The notes: generated by a model not told the origin, from the sequence alone. Shown: positions 51,432-60,911, counted from the stretch's first letter. The stretch is 64,000 bases of DNA from JABJAG01 sp965222215 (GCA_965222215.1 OZ244931.1:2294001-2358000), one strand, 5' to 3'. A program made the numbers and translations.

Positions 51432-52076
51432 CTACTCCGCGTCGGGTTGTTTCTCGGGAAACGCGGACGCAAATGCATCGTCCTCGATACAGGTCGCGTT
51501 GATCCGCAAAACAGTCGGGAACCCGGACAGGTCGCAGCCGAAACGCTCGGCGTTATAGACCTGCGGAACCAGGCAGATATCGGCCATCGTCGGGGTGTCG
51601 CCATGGGCGAACCGCCCCGCGCCGCCGTCCGCCAGCAATTCCTCCAACCCTTCCATGCCTTCGGCGACCCAGTGCTTGTACCAGCGCTCGTTGCGGGCCT
51701 CTTCCTCGATCCCGAACTCGCCGCCCAGGTGACGCAGCACCCGCAGGTTGTTGAGCGGATGAATCTCGCAGGCAATCGCTTGCGAGATCGCCCGCACCCG
51801 GGCGCGGCCCTTCGGATCGTCGGGAAGAAACCGCGGGCCCTGCGGGCGCGTTTCGTCCAGATACTCGATCATCGCCATGGACTGGGTCAGGACCGTGCCG
51901 TCATCGTCGACCAGCGCCGGCACAAGCCCTTGCGGGTTGATCGCGAGATACGCTTCGGAAGTTTGATCCTTGCGGCGCAGGTGAACGAATTCGCGTTCGG
52001 CTTCGAGCCCTTTCAGGTTGAGCGCGATCCGCATCCGGAACGCGGCCGAAGAGCGGTAGTAGTCGTAGAGTTTCAT
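51432..52076 (-). CDS. maiA: Maleylacetoacetate isomerase (GST zeta class)
   Basis: A 214-residue zeta-class glutathione transferase with the SSAAFRMRIALNLKGL motif (the zeta SSCSWRVRIAL type, here without Cys), QSMAMIEYLDE and a C-terminal helical domain (GDTPTMADICLVPQVYNA). It isomerises maleylacetoacetate to fumarylacetoacetate in tyrosine breakdown, using glutathione. The rest of that pathway is not in the window. It lies 29 bp downstream of the S9 peptidase gene, same strand. The missing Cys in the motif could alter activity, as other MaiA-like proteins also vary here. Confidence 0.83.
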   Translation of the reverse strand: MKLYDYYRSSAAFRMRIALNLKGLEAEREFVHLRRKDQTSEAYLAINPQGLVPALVDDDGTVLTQSMAMIEYLDETRPQGPRFLPDDPKGRARVRAISQAIACEIHPLNNLRVLRHLGGEFGIEEEARNERWYKHWVAEGMEGLEELLADGGAGRFAHGDTPTMADICLVPQVYNAERFGCDLSGFPTVLRINATCIEDDAFASAFPEKQPDAE

Positions 52077-52105
52077 CGGTCTGCGTCTCCTCTCCCCGTC
52101 GCAAA

Positions 52106-54028
52106 TTACGCGCGGAGGTTTCGAATTTCGAGATCGGGAAGATCGTCCGCGGGCGCAAAGCCCAGAACGCGCCCGTAGAAGGCGAGTTCCGCCTCCAGCG
52201 CGCGCCGAACGTTCGCCGCGCCGCGAAAACCGTGCCCCTCGCCCTCGAACAGGACATACGCGACGGGAATGCCCTTGGCGTCCAGCGCGGCGACCATGTC
52301 CTCCGCCTGGTTCGGGGGCACGACCTTGTCCTCGCTGCCCTGCAGAAAGATCACCGGGCAATCGAGTGCGTCCACGTGGTTGACCGGGGAACGGTCACGA
52401 TAGACCGCTTCCGCCTCGGGAAGCGGCCCGATCAGCCGGTCGAGATACCGGCTTTCGAACTTGTGGGTATCGCGCGCGAGGGTCATCAGGTCGCCGATCC
52501 CGTAAAGGCTCGCACCGACCGAGAACGTTTTCCGGAACGCCAGGGCCGCCAGTGTCGTGTACCCGCCGGCGCTGCCGCCCCGAATGGCCAAACGATCCGC
52601 ATCGGCGAGGCCCTTCGCGACGAGATATTCCGCACCCGCCACCATGTCGTCGACATCGGCAACGCCCCACTCCCCGTACAGCGCCTCGCGATAGGCGCGG
52701 CCGAACCCCGTGCTGCCTCGATAGTTGACGTCGAGGACCGCGAAACCGCGCGTCGTCCAGAACTGGATCGCCAGGCTCAAGGACGGAGAAGAGGCACCGG
52801 TCGGGCCGCCGTGACCCCGCACGATCAATGGCGGGCGCTCATCGTCGGGCGCAAGGAAGCGACCGTTGCGGGGCGGGTAATAGAAGGCGTGCGCTGTCGC
52901 ACCACCGGCGGTGGGAAAAGTTACCGGTTCCGGCGTTGAAAGATCGTCAGGCGACAGCGCCATATCCGAGGCGCGCTTCACGACCCGGGTCTCGCCCGTC
53001 TCCGGATTGCACTGGACCAGCGACTGGGCCTCCTCGGCCGACGAACCGATGAACACGACATCGGAACCCAGCGCGCGCACGCTGGAAATGTCCTGATAGG
53101 GCGTCTGGATGTCCGACATCCCCTGTTCGGTAATGCAGGCCAGTTGCCAGCGGCCCCCGGAAAAATACGCGCACACGATGTCGCCGTCGGGAAGGATGTC
53201 ATAGGTCCGCATCCCGAAGACCCATTGCGGCAGGCCGAACTCGGCCTGGCGCGGCGCCAGCGCCGCAACACTCTTGCCGTTCCACGCCTGCAGGTTCCAC
53301 CAGCCATCCGGATCGGACACGAAGATCAGGCGCCCGTCGGGATGCCATTCGGGCTGGAAGACCGAGACCCCCGGTCCGCCGGCAATATGCCGCGGTTCGG
53401 ACAGGCGCCCGGCGGCGTCCACGTCCGCGACCCAAAGCGCGGCCGAATCCCACGGCATGTCCGGCAGGTTCCACGTCAGCCAGCAAAGCTGTGAGCCGTC
53501 CGCCGAAAATCGGGGGTTCGAGACAAAATCGTGGCGCTGATCGAGAACGGTGACCTCACCGCCGTCGAGCGAGACCCCCACCAGCACATTTTCGGTTGCG
53601 CCGTCACCGTGACGCTCACGCACGCACACGATCCGGTCGCGGCCCGCATCTACGACCATATCGGCGAACCGGTCTCCGGGCGCTCCCGCTAACAGGTTCG
53701 GAAGCTCTCCCCGATCCTGGGAGTAGATATGCTGATCCTTGAGGTTGACGAAATAGACGGTCCCGTCCGCGACCGTGGCCGCGCCTCCGCCATACTCATG
53801 AATGCGTGTGCGAACCGAATAGTCCGACGGCGTCAGGTCCGCAACCTTGCCGTCCGACTGGCGCACCAGCACGACGCGGCCCTCCTCCTTCGGACGGCTT
53901 TCGAGCCAATGGAGATCGTCACCATCGACCGCCAGGCCCGAAATCGAGATCGTCGTCCCGGCGATCATCTCGGCCGAAATCGGCGAGGCCCAGCTCCCGA
54001 AGGGCGCGGTTTGTTTCGCCCCGGTCAT
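52106..54028 (-). CDS. S9 family prolyl oligopeptidase-like peptidase
   Basis: A 640-residue protein: an N-terminal seven-blade propeller (about 20-370) and a C-terminal alpha/beta-hydrolase domain with the nucleophile Ser in RGGSAGGYTT, Asp in LQGSEDKVVPPNQ and His in EGEGHGFRG. S9 peptidases cut short peptides after Pro or remove dipeptides/acyl groups from N-termini. No signal peptide is seen, so it acts in the cytoplasm. Its start overlaps the mgtE stop as ATGA. The substrate is not determined. Confidence 0.9.
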   Translation of the reverse strand: MTGAKQTAPFGSWASPISAEMIAGTTISISGLAVDGDDLHWLESRPKEEGRVVLVRQSDGKVADLTPSDYSVRTRIHEYGGGAATVADGTVYFVNLKDQHIYSQDRGELPNLLAGAPGDRFADMVVDAGRDRIVCVRERHGDGATENVLVGVSLDGGEVTVLDQRHDFVSNPRFSADGSQLCWLTWNLPDMPWDSAALWVADVDAAGRLSEPRHIAGGPGVSVFQPEWHPDGRLIFVSDPDGWWNLQAWNGKSVAALAPRQAEFGLPQWVFGMRTYDILPDGDIVCAYFSGGRWQLACITEQGMSDIQTPYQDISSVRALGSDVVFIGSSAEEAQSLVQCNPETGETRVVKRASDMALSPDDLSTPEPVTFPTAGGATAHAFYYPPRNGRFLAPDDERPPLIVRGHGGPTGASSPSLSLAIQFWTTRGFAVLDVNYRGSTGFGRAYREALYGEWGVADVDDMVAGAEYLVAKGLADADRLAIRGGSAGGYTTLAALAFRKTFSVGASLYGIGDLMTLARDTHKFESRYLDRLIGPLPEAEAVYRDRSPVNHVDALDCPVIFLQGSEDKVVPPNQAEDMVAALDAKGIPVAYVLFEGEGHGFRGAANVRRALEAELAFYGRVLGFAPADDLPDLEIRNLRA

Positions 54029-55422
54029 AGCAGGACGAGCGCCGCCAGTCCGAGGAATGCCATGAAGCCGACGACATCGGTTACGGTGGTCAAAACAACC
54101 GCCGAGCCGACAGCGGGGTCGAAGTTCATCTTCTGAAGCACGATCGGGATCGCCACGCCCGCAAAACCGGCGACCAGCAAATTGATGATCATCGCGGCGC
54201 CGATTATCAGCCCCATGGTGACGTCGTCGAACCAGAACCAGGCAATCGCGCCCATCAGGACAGCGAAGAGGATGCCATTGATCCCCCCGACCACGGCCTC
54301 CTTGCCCACGATACGGGCCGCGTTCGTCGTCGTGAGCTCTTTCATGGCCAGCGCGCGCACGGCCACGGTCAGCGTCTGGGTCCCGGCGTTGCCGCCCATG
54401 GACGCGACAATGGGCATCAAAATCGCCAGGGCCACGACTTTCTCAATGGCTGCGTCGAACAACCCGATGACCAGCGATGCGACAATCGCCGTGCAAAGGT
54501 TGACCAGAAGCCACGAAAAACGGGACCAGGTCGTCTCCAATACGGCCTCGTAGAAATCATCCTCCTGCACGCCGCCAAGCCGCAGGAAATCTTCCTCCGC
54601 CTCTTCGTGGATAACATGAACGATGTCGTCCGCGGTGATCACGCCGACGAGCTGGCCGTCGTTATTGACGACAGGCGCCGACACGAGCGCGTACTGGTTG
54701 AACATCAGGGCGACTTCTTCCTGGTCCATGTCGACGATCGCCGAACGCAGATCGGTCAGCATGATGTCGTCGATCCGCACGGCGCGCTCGTTGCGCATCA
54801 GCCGCGAGAGGGGAATCGTCCCGACGGGCACCCTGTCGTCGTCGACAGCATAAATATCGTAAAAGTCGCGTGGCAGTTGGGCGGCGCGCCGGCGCAGATA
54901 GTCGATCGTGTTTCCCACCGACCAGTCCTTCGGCACCGTCACGAGCTCGCGCTGCATCAGGCGCCCGGCGCTGTCTTCCGGATAGGTCAGTGCCTGTTCG
55001 AGCAGCGCCCTGTCGGACGGCGAGAGCTGGTCGAGCACCAGCGCCTGGTCCTCGGCGGGAATGTCCTCGAAAACGTCGAGCGCATCGTCGGTATCGAGCT
55101 CGGTAATCGCCGCCGCGACTTCTTCGGGCTCGAGAATTTCCAGCACATCTTCACGGACGACATCGTCCATGTGCGTCAGAAGTTCCGGGTCCAGCGCATC
55201 GCGGAGGTGATCGAGCAGCTTGCGCCGGTTCTCTCCCGCCAGTTCTTCCAGAAGGTCGGCGAGGTCCGAGGCGTGCAGCCCGTCCACCAGTTCGCCGACT
55301 TCGTCGAGCCGGCCCTCGGCAACCGCCAGATCGCACGCACGCACAAGCGCTTCGTCGACGCCGTAGCTCCGTTCGGCGTCCGCCGGGGCCGCGTCGCTCT
55401 CGATCTGTTCCTGACTACTCAT
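54025..55422 (-). CDS. mgtE: Magnesium transporter MgtE
   Basis: A 465-residue MgtE: cytoplasmic N domain (about 35-140), a pair of CBS domains (about 140-270, GTIPLSRLMRNERAV, VVNNDGQLVGVITADDIV) and a membrane domain of five segments with MPIVASMGGNAGTQTLTV, the pore-lining signature. The N and CBS domains sense Mg2+ and close the channel when it is plentiful. It overlaps maeB by 8 bp, so a mutual expression of malic enzyme and Mg2+ transport is likely; malic enzyme needs a divalent metal. No Mg2+ riboswitch was seen. Confidence 0.95.
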   Translation of the reverse strand: MSSQEQIESDAAPADAERSYGVDEALVRACDLAVAEGRLDEVGELVDGLHASDLADLLEELAGENRRKLLDHLRDALDPELLTHMDDVVREDVLEILEPEEVAAAITELDTDDALDVFEDIPAEDQALVLDQLSPSDRALLEQALTYPEDSAGRLMQRELVTVPKDWSVGNTIDYLRRRAAQLPRDFYDIYAVDDDRVPVGTIPLSRLMRNERAVRIDDIMLTDLRSAIVDMDQEEVALMFNQYALVSAPVVNNDGQLVGVITADDIVHVIHEEAEEDFLRLGGVQEDDFYEAVLETTWSRFSWLLVNLCTAIVASLVIGLFDAAIEKVVALAILMPIVASMGGNAGTQTLTVAVRALAMKELTTTNAARIVGKEAVVGGINGILFAVLMGAIAWFWFDDVTMGLIIGAAMIINLLVAGFAGVAIPIVLQKMNFDPAVGSAVVLTTVTDVVGFMAFLGLAALVLL

Positions 55423-57709
55423 TCACCGAACCGGAGGAAAGGCTGTCGTACTGGGCATCGACGGCGGCGACTGCCGTCATGTTCAGGATGCCGCGGGCCG
55501 TCACGGACGGCGTCAGGATGTGTGCCGCGCGGGCCGCGCCGACGAGGATCGGGCCGACCGCAAGGCCATCCGCCAATGTCTTGAGAAGATTGAACGCGAT
55601 ATTCGCTGCGTCCAGATCGGGCATCACCAGCAGGTTGGCCTGCCCTTCGAGGACGCTGTTGGGGAAAATACGGTCGCGGATTTCCGGATCGATGGCCGCG
55701 TCGCCGTGCATTTCTCCCTCGACCTCGAGCTCCGGAACGCGCTCGGCGACCAGTTGGCGCGCCAGGCGCATCTTCTGCGCCGATTCGGTGTTGGAGCTGC
55801 CGAAATTCGAATGGGACAGCAGCGCCACGCGGGGTGTAATCCCGAAGCGCCGCACTTCCTCCGCCGCGAGGACGACCATTTCCGCCACTTCCTCGGCATC
55901 CGGATTCGGTGTCACGTAGGTGTCGGTCAGGAACACCGTGCCCCGGGTCAGGATCAACGCGGACACGGCGGACATCTCGCGTACGCCGGGCTGAAACCCG
56001 ATGATGTCCTGAATATGCTGAAGGTGCCGGTTGTAGCGCCCCTCGGTACCGCAGATCATTGCGTCGGCGTCGCCCCGCATCACGGCCAGTGCAGCAATCA
56101 CCGTCGCGTTCGTTCGAACGTGCGTGCGTGCTTCGTCGGGCGATACGCCTTTGCGTTCTGCGAGCTGGTGATAAAGCGTCCAGTAGTCGCGATAGCGCGG
56201 GTCGTCATTCGGGTCGATGATCTCGCAGTCCTCGCCGGGCCGGAAATTGAGCCCCAGGCGCTCGACACGAGACTGAACGACATCGGGACGGCCGATAAGG
56301 ATCGGTTGTGCGATCTGCTCGTCGATTGCCGCCTTCGCGGCGCGAAGCACCCGGTCGTCCTCGCCCTCGGCGTAGACAATTGTCTTCCGGTCGGCTTTCG
56401 CCCGGTCGAAGGTGGAGCGCATCAGGAGACCCGAACGGAAAACGAACTGGTTGAGGCGTTCCTCGTAGGCGGCGAAATCCTCAATCGGTCGCGTGGCGAC
56501 GCCGGATTCCATGGCCGCGCGCGCCACGGCAGGGGCCACCTCGACAATCAGGCGCGGATCGAACGGACTGGGGATAATCGAGTCCGGACCGAACTTGGTC
56601 ACCTTGCCCCCATACGCGCTGGCGACAACATCGGACGTCGCCTGCATCGCCAGGTTCGCGATGGCATCGACGGCCGCAATCTTCATTTCTTCGTTGATAT
56701 CGGTCGCCCCTACATCGAGCGCACCGCGGAAGATATGCGGGAAACACAGTACATTGTTGACCTGGTTGGCGAAGTCGGACCGACCGGTCGCGATCAGGGC
56801 ATCCGGCCGCGCGTCACGGGCGTCCTCCGGCATGATCTCCGGGGTCGGGTTCGCCAACGCAAAGATAAGCGGCGTTTGCGCCATCTTCTCCACCATCGCC
56901 GGCTTGAGGACGTTCGGCGCAGACAGGCCCAGAAAGATATCAGCGTCCACGATGACGTCGTCGAGCGTGCGGGCCTCCGTATCCTGCGCATACTGCGCCA
57001 TGATCGGATGCATCTCCTTGTCCCGACCGACATACACCACGCCGTCGATATCGGTCAGTGTCACGTTCTCGCGGGGCAGTCCCATGCTGACGAGCAGGTT
57101 CACGCACGCCAGCGCCGCCGCGCCAGCGCCGGACGTCACGAGACGCACGTTCGAGATGTCCTTCTCCGCGAGCCGCAACGCGTTGCGGACCGCCGCCCCC
57201 ACGATGATCGCCGTGCCGTGCTGATCGTCGTGGAATACGGGGATGTTCATGCGCTCGCGTAGCCTGCGCTCGATCTCGAAGCATTCCGGCGCCTTGATGT
57301 CCTCAAGGTTGATGCCCCCGAAAGTCGGCTCCAGCGCGGCAACGACATCGACAAACTTCTCGACATCCGTTTCGTCGACTTCGATATCGAACACATCGAT
57401 ACCGGCGAACTTCTTGAACAGAACGGCCTTGCCCTCCATCACCGGCTTGGAAGCCAGCGGGCCGATATTTCCGAGGCCGAGCACGGCCGTCCCGTTCGAG
57501 ACCACGCCCACGAGGTTTCCGCGGATTGTCATCTCCGACGCTTGCGCGGGATCTTCCGCGATCGCGAGCGACGCGTGCGCAACACCGGGCGTATAGGCAC
57601 GCGAAAGATCCCGCTGGTTGCCCAGCGGTTTCGAGGCAACCACCTCGATTTTCCCCGGTCGCGGTTCCCTGTGGTACCGCAACGCCGTTTCGCGCATATC
57701 TTCTGCCAA
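55415..57709 (-). CDS. maeB: NADP-dependent malic enzyme with phosphotransacetylase-like domain
   Basis: A 764-residue MaeB-type protein. The malic enzyme part (1-430) has RAYTPGVAHASLAIAEDP, GNIGPLASKPVMEGKAVLFK, FHDDQHGTAI and GAGAAALACVNL. The C-terminal PTA-like domain (about 430-760) is degenerate for catalysis but regulates the enzyme. It converts malate to pyruvate with CO2 release and NADPH formation. Start TTG 57709 lies 6 bp after GGAGAAG; ATG 57697 is an alternative. It overlaps mgtE by 8 bp and is divergent from lipB. A 13-bp palindrome lies 22 bp upstream. Confidence 0.94.
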   Translation of the reverse strand: MAEDMRETALRYHREPRPGKIEVVASKPLGNQRDLSRAYTPGVAHASLAIAEDPAQASEMTIRGNLVGVVSNGTAVLGLGNIGPLASKPVMEGKAVLFKKFAGIDVFDIEVDETDVEKFVDVVAALEPTFGGINLEDIKAPECFEIERRLRERMNIPVFHDDQHGTAIIVGAAVRNALRLAEKDISNVRLVTSGAGAAALACVNLLVSMGLPRENVTLTDIDGVVYVGRDKEMHPIMAQYAQDTEARTLDDVIVDADIFLGLSAPNVLKPAMVEKMAQTPLIFALANPTPEIMPEDARDARPDALIATGRSDFANQVNNVLCFPHIFRGALDVGATDINEEMKIAAVDAIANLAMQATSDVVASAYGGKVTKFGPDSIIPSPFDPRLIVEVAPAVARAAMESGVATRPIEDFAAYEERLNQFVFRSGLLMRSTFDRAKADRKTIVYAEGEDDRVLRAAKAAIDEQIAQPILIGRPDVVQSRVERLGLNFRPGEDCEIIDPNDDPRYRDYWTLYHQLAERKGVSPDEARTHVRTNATVIAALAVMRGDADAMICGTEGRYNRHLQHIQDIIGFQPGVREMSAVSALILTRGTVFLTDTYVTPNPDAEEVAEMVVLAAEEVRRFGITPRVALLSHSNFGSSNTESAQKMRLARQLVAERVPELEVEGEMHGDAAIDPEIRDRIFPNSVLEGQANLLVMPDLDAANIAFNLLKTLADGLAVGPILVGAARAAHILTPSVTARGILNMTAVAAVDAQYDSLSSGSVNE

Positions 57710-57717
57710 ATTTCTTC

Positions 57718-57743
57718 TCCGAACGCCGTATCCGAACTTCGGA
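57718..57743. promoter_or_regulatory. Palindrome and half-site upstream of maeB
   Basis: TCCGAACTTCGGA (57731-57743) is a perfect 13-bp palindrome (TCCGAA-C-TTCGGA). A further half-site TCCGAAC (57718-57724) lies 6 bp away. It sits 9-34 bp upstream of the maeB start in the gap shared with lipB and is a candidate operator of an unknown regulator. Confidence 0.4.
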
Positions 57744-57849
57744 ACATACGCGCAGCGCGCGCTATCGGTTAGATGCGCGATCCGCCCGCAGGTAGCAACT
57801 GCAAAACGGGCAAATCGGGCAAGACAGGACTATATTCCGTCCCGGTGAC

Positions 57850-58527
57850 ATGAATACGGCAACACAGATATCCCTGCATCGGACCGCGAACGATCGCGCC
57901 GTCGAGTGGCGGACCCGCCCCGGACTGCTGCCCTACGCCGAAGCCGTCTCCGATATGGAAACGCGCGTCGCCGAGATCCGCGACGGACATGCAGACGAAC
58001 TCGTGTGGCTCGTCGAGCATCCGCCACTCTACACGGCAGGCACCAGCGCGCAGGCCGAAGACCTGCTGACGCCCGACCGCTTTCCCGTTTACCAGACAGG
58101 TCGGGGCGGCCAGTACACCTATCACGGGCCCGGGCAGCGCGTGGCCTACGCCCTGATGGACCTGCGGGCACGTGGGCAGGATCTGCGCGCCTACGTGCGC
58201 GGCCTGGAAGCCTGGGTGATCGACGCCCTGGCCGCATTCGACGTGTTGGGCGAACGCCGCGACGGCCGCGTGGGCATTTGGGTGGATATGGGGAACGGGC
58301 GCGAAGACAAGATCGCGGCCATCGGCGTGCGCGTGCGCAACTGGATCACCTATCACGGCATCTCGATCAACGTGGCGCCCGATCTGGAACATTTCTCGGG
58401 GATCGTCCCGTGCGGGATCGGCGATGCCGGCCTCGGGGTCACAAGCCTCGCAGCGCTTGGCCGGAACGCCGGCATGGCGGACGTCGACGCCGCGCTCAAA
58501 ACGAGTTTTGCGAGAATATTCGGTTAG
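57850..58527 (+). CDS. lipB: Octanoyl-[ACP]-protein N-octanoyltransferase LipB
   Basis: A 225-residue enzyme that moves octanoyl from ACP to lipoyl domains, the first step of lipoate synthesis. Motifs: TGRGGQYTYHGPGQ, catalytic Lys in REDKIAAIGVRVR and catalytic Cys in SGIVPCGIGDAG. The length and start (MNTATQ, ATG 57850) fit the family. It is monocistronic: divergent from maeB and its stop overlaps the stop of the converging acyP gene by 3 bp. Confidence 0.95.
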   Translation: MNTATQISLHRTANDRAVEWRTRPGLLPYAEAVSDMETRVAEIRDGHADELVWLVEHPPLYTAGTSAQAEDLLTPDRFPVYQTGRGGQYTYHGPGQRVAYALMDLRARGQDLRAYVRGLEAWVIDALAAFDVLGERRDGRVGIWVDMGNGREDKIAAIGVRVRNWITYHGISINVAPDLEHFSGIVPCGIGDAGLGVTSLAALGRNAGMADVDAALKTSFARIFG

Positions 58528-58814
58528 GCCGTCGAGAGCTGCCGGAAACCCTGCCCCGCGTCGTCCGGCGAGCCCGGTTCGACATCGACTGCCTCGACCG
58601 ACGCATCCGGCGGTCCGCCGTGGCATTCGCGGATCATGCGCTCAACCTGCGCCTCCGGTCCGGCAAAAACCGCTTCGACCGTCCCGTCCGCGCGATTTCG
58701 CACCCAACCGTCCAGGCAAAGGTCACGCGCGCGCTGCACGGTCCACGCACGAAAATAGACGCCCTGCACACGCCCGCGAATAACGGCACGGACACAGGAC
58801 GCCGTGCCGCTCAT
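58524..58814 (-). CDS. acyP: Acylphosphatase
   Basis: A 96-residue acylphosphatase with catalytic Arg in GRVQGVYFRAWT and Asn in GWVRNRADGTVEAVF. It hydrolyses carboxyl-phosphate anhydrides such as acetyl or carbamoyl phosphate. Its start overlaps the pccA stop as ATGA, so it is translated with the carboxylase, which itself makes a carboxyphosphate intermediate; whether this is meaningful is an inference. The stop lies inside the lipB stop region on the other strand. Confidence 0.93.
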   Translation of the reverse strand: MSGTASCVRAVIRGRVQGVYFRAWTVQRARDLCLDGWVRNRADGTVEAVFAGPEAQVERMIRECHGGPPDASVEAVDVEPGSPDDAGQGFRQLSTA

Positions 58815-60799
58815 TCGAATTCGACGATGGCCTGATCGACACTCAGGCTCGCACCCGGCTCGGCATGGACAGTCTTGACCTTTCCGTCGGCACCGGCGCG
58901 CAGAACATTTTCCATCTTCATCGCTTCGACGACGGCAACTTCTTCACCGGCGCGTACCTCGGTACCTTCTTCCACGGCAAGCGATACGAGAAGCCCGGGC
59001 ATCGGCGACAGAACGAACTTGCTAAGGTCCGGCGGTTCCTTCTCGGGCATCTTCTCGGCCAGTTCGGCCGTGCGCGCGCTCATCACGCGCACCTCAGCCT
59101 CGACCCCGCGATGGGTAATCCTGTAGTTCGTGCCGATACGGTCGATCTGAAACGTCGTCTCACCGTCGGCAAAGCGCATCTGCACGACCGGATCGCCCAG
59201 GTCCCAGGCGGTTCGCACGGCGACGACATGTCCGTCGACCTCTATCTCCGCGCCGCCTTCCCGGTACGTTACCGACACGGGCACCAGATCGTTCCCGATC
59301 CGCACGCGCCAGTCGCGCGCGTTGCGCGGCAACGATGGGGGGCCGGACAAGCCGCTCTGGCGCGCGCGCGATGTGTAGCGCCCGTGGATATAGGCCGCGA
59401 CGGCGGCGAACCGGTTTCTCAGTTCGCCCTCGGGCGGCGCCGGCGCGTAACCGTCGGGATACTCCTCGGCGATGAAATTGGTCGTCAGGCGACCTTCCGC
59501 GAAACGCGGATGCGACAGAATGGAAGCCAGGAAGGCGGTGTTATGGCCGGTGCCGCGAATGTAGTAGGCGTCCAGCGCATCCTGCATTCGCGCGATCGCC
59601 TGATCGCGGTCGGCGCCGTGCGTGGCCAGCTTCGCGATCATGGGATCGTAGTACATGGAAATTTCGGACCCCTCACCCACGCCGGTATCGATGCGCACGG
59701 TCTTACCGTCCTCTTTCGGCGCGCGATAGCGGGCCAGGCGGCCGATTGCGGGCAGGAAGTTGCGCGCCGGGTCCTCGGCGTAGACACGCGCCTCGATCGC
59801 CCAGCCTTTCAGCGTGACGTCATCCTGGCCGAAGGACAGCTTCTCGCCGTCCGCCACGCGGATCATCTGCTCCACAAGATCGAGGCCCGTGATCATCTCC
59901 GTCACCGGATGTTCGACCTGCAGGCGGGTATTCATCTCCAGGAAATAGAAGTTCCGGTCCTTGTCGACGATGAACTCCACCGTTCCCGCAGAGCAATAGT
60001 CGACCGCGCGGGCCAGCGCGCAGGACTGCTCGCCCATCGCCTGTCGCGTCGCCTCGTCGAGGAACGGCGACGGTGCCTCCTCGATAACCTTCTGGTGCCG
60101 CCGCTGGATCGAGCACTCGCGCTCGCCGAGGTAGACGACGTTCCCGTGCTTGTCCGCGAGTACCTGGATTTCGATATGGCGCGGCTCCTCGATGAACTTC
60201 TCGATGAAGATACGGTCGTCGCCGAAACTGGAGCGCGCCTCGTTCTGGGCCGAGCGGAAGCCCTCGCGGACCTCATCCTCGCCGGCGGCAATCCGCATGC
60301 CCTTGCCGCCGCCGCCGGCGGACGCCTTGATCATGACGGGATAACCAATCTCGCCGGCGATCTTCACTGCCTCGTCGTCGTCCGCGATGATCCCCATATG
60401 GCCCGGCACGGTGCTCACACCGGCTGCGTCGGCAAGTTTCTTGGACTCGATCTTGTCGCCCATCGCCGCGATCGCGCCCGGCGGTGGCCCGATGAACGCG
60501 ATGCCCTCGGCATCCAGCGTCCGCGCGAAATCGGCGTTCTCGGACAGGAAGCCGTATCCGGGGTGAACGGCTTCGGCCCCAGTTGCGCGGATGGCATCCA
60601 GAATCTTGTCCGCGACGAGATAGCTTTCGGCGGCGGGCGGCGGGCCGATATGGACCGCCTCGTCGGCCATACGCACCGCCAGTGAGCCCACGTCGGCGTC
60701 CGAGTACACGGCGACCGTGGAAATTCCCATTTCCCGGGCCGTACGAATAACGCGGCATGCGATTTCGCCGCGATTGGCGATCAATATCTTCGAAAACAT
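58811..60799 (-). CDS. pccA: Acetyl/propionyl-CoA carboxylase alpha subunit (PccA)
   Basis: A 662-residue biotin-dependent subunit. Biotin carboxylase region (1-445): MFSKILIANRGEIACRVIRT, the ATP-grasp Gly-rich loop KASAGGGGKGMRIA, catalytic stretch MNTRLQVEHPVTEMITGLDL. It is followed by a BT/linker region and a C-terminal biotinyl domain with the biotin Lys in VVEAMKMENVL. With the beta subunit it carboxylates propionyl-CoA. ATG 60799 is the family start. pccB (partial) lies 3 kb away with three genes between. A TTGC-type palindrome is 24 bp upstream. Confidence 0.93.
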   Translation of the reverse strand: MFSKILIANRGEIACRVIRTAREMGISTVAVYSDADVGSLAVRMADEAVHIGPPPAAESYLVADKILDAIRATGAEAVHPGYGFLSENADFARTLDAEGIAFIGPPPGAIAAMGDKIESKKLADAAGVSTVPGHMGIIADDDEAVKIAGEIGYPVMIKASAGGGGKGMRIAAGEDEVREGFRSAQNEARSSFGDDRIFIEKFIEEPRHIEIQVLADKHGNVVYLGERECSIQRRHQKVIEEAPSPFLDEATRQAMGEQSCALARAVDYCSAGTVEFIVDKDRNFYFLEMNTRLQVEHPVTEMITGLDLVEQMIRVADGEKLSFGQDDVTLKGWAIEARVYAEDPARNFLPAIGRLARYRAPKEDGKTVRIDTGVGEGSEISMYYDPMIAKLATHGADRDQAIARMQDALDAYYIRGTGHNTAFLASILSHPRFAEGRLTTNFIAEEYPDGYAPAPPEGELRNRFAAVAAYIHGRYTSRARQSGLSGPPSLPRNARDWRVRIGNDLVPVSVTYREGGAEIEVDGHVVAVRTAWDLGDPVVQMRFADGETTFQIDRIGTNYRITHRGVEAEVRVMSARTAELAEKMPEKEPPDLSKFVLSPMPGLLVSLAVEEGTEVRAGEEVAVVEAMKMENVLRAGADGKVKTVHAEPGASLSVDQAIVEFE

Positions 60800-60822
60800 A
60801 TCCGAGAAACTACGGAAGCATG

Positions 60823-60835
60823 TTGCACTGCGCAA
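60823..60835. promoter_or_regulatory. TTGC...GCAA palindrome between pccA and cyclase
   Basis: TTGCACTGCGCAA is a palindrome with arms TTGC/GCAA around ACTGC and outer partial symmetry (TGTTGCAC, GCGCAATA). It resembles the TGC/GCA-rich operators of PhaR- and ScfR/PccR-type regulators of PHA and propionyl-CoA metabolism. It lies 24 bp before the pccA start and 77 bp before the cyclase start. Confidence 0.45.
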
Positions 60836-60911
60836 TAAGCTATGGGGAACCGTCGTACCTGCTGAGAAACCGGCATGGACGCAGCCACGCACGCGCCGTA
60901 GCCTATTTATC

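Noticed and set aside
55520..57262. Plus-strand frame of 580 codons opposite maeB
   Set aside because: Antisense shadow with shadow-like composition (His, Arg, Val rich).
58865..60685. Plus-strand frame of 606 codons opposite pccA
   Set aside because: Antisense shadow; pccA is complete with ATP-grasp and biotin motifs.
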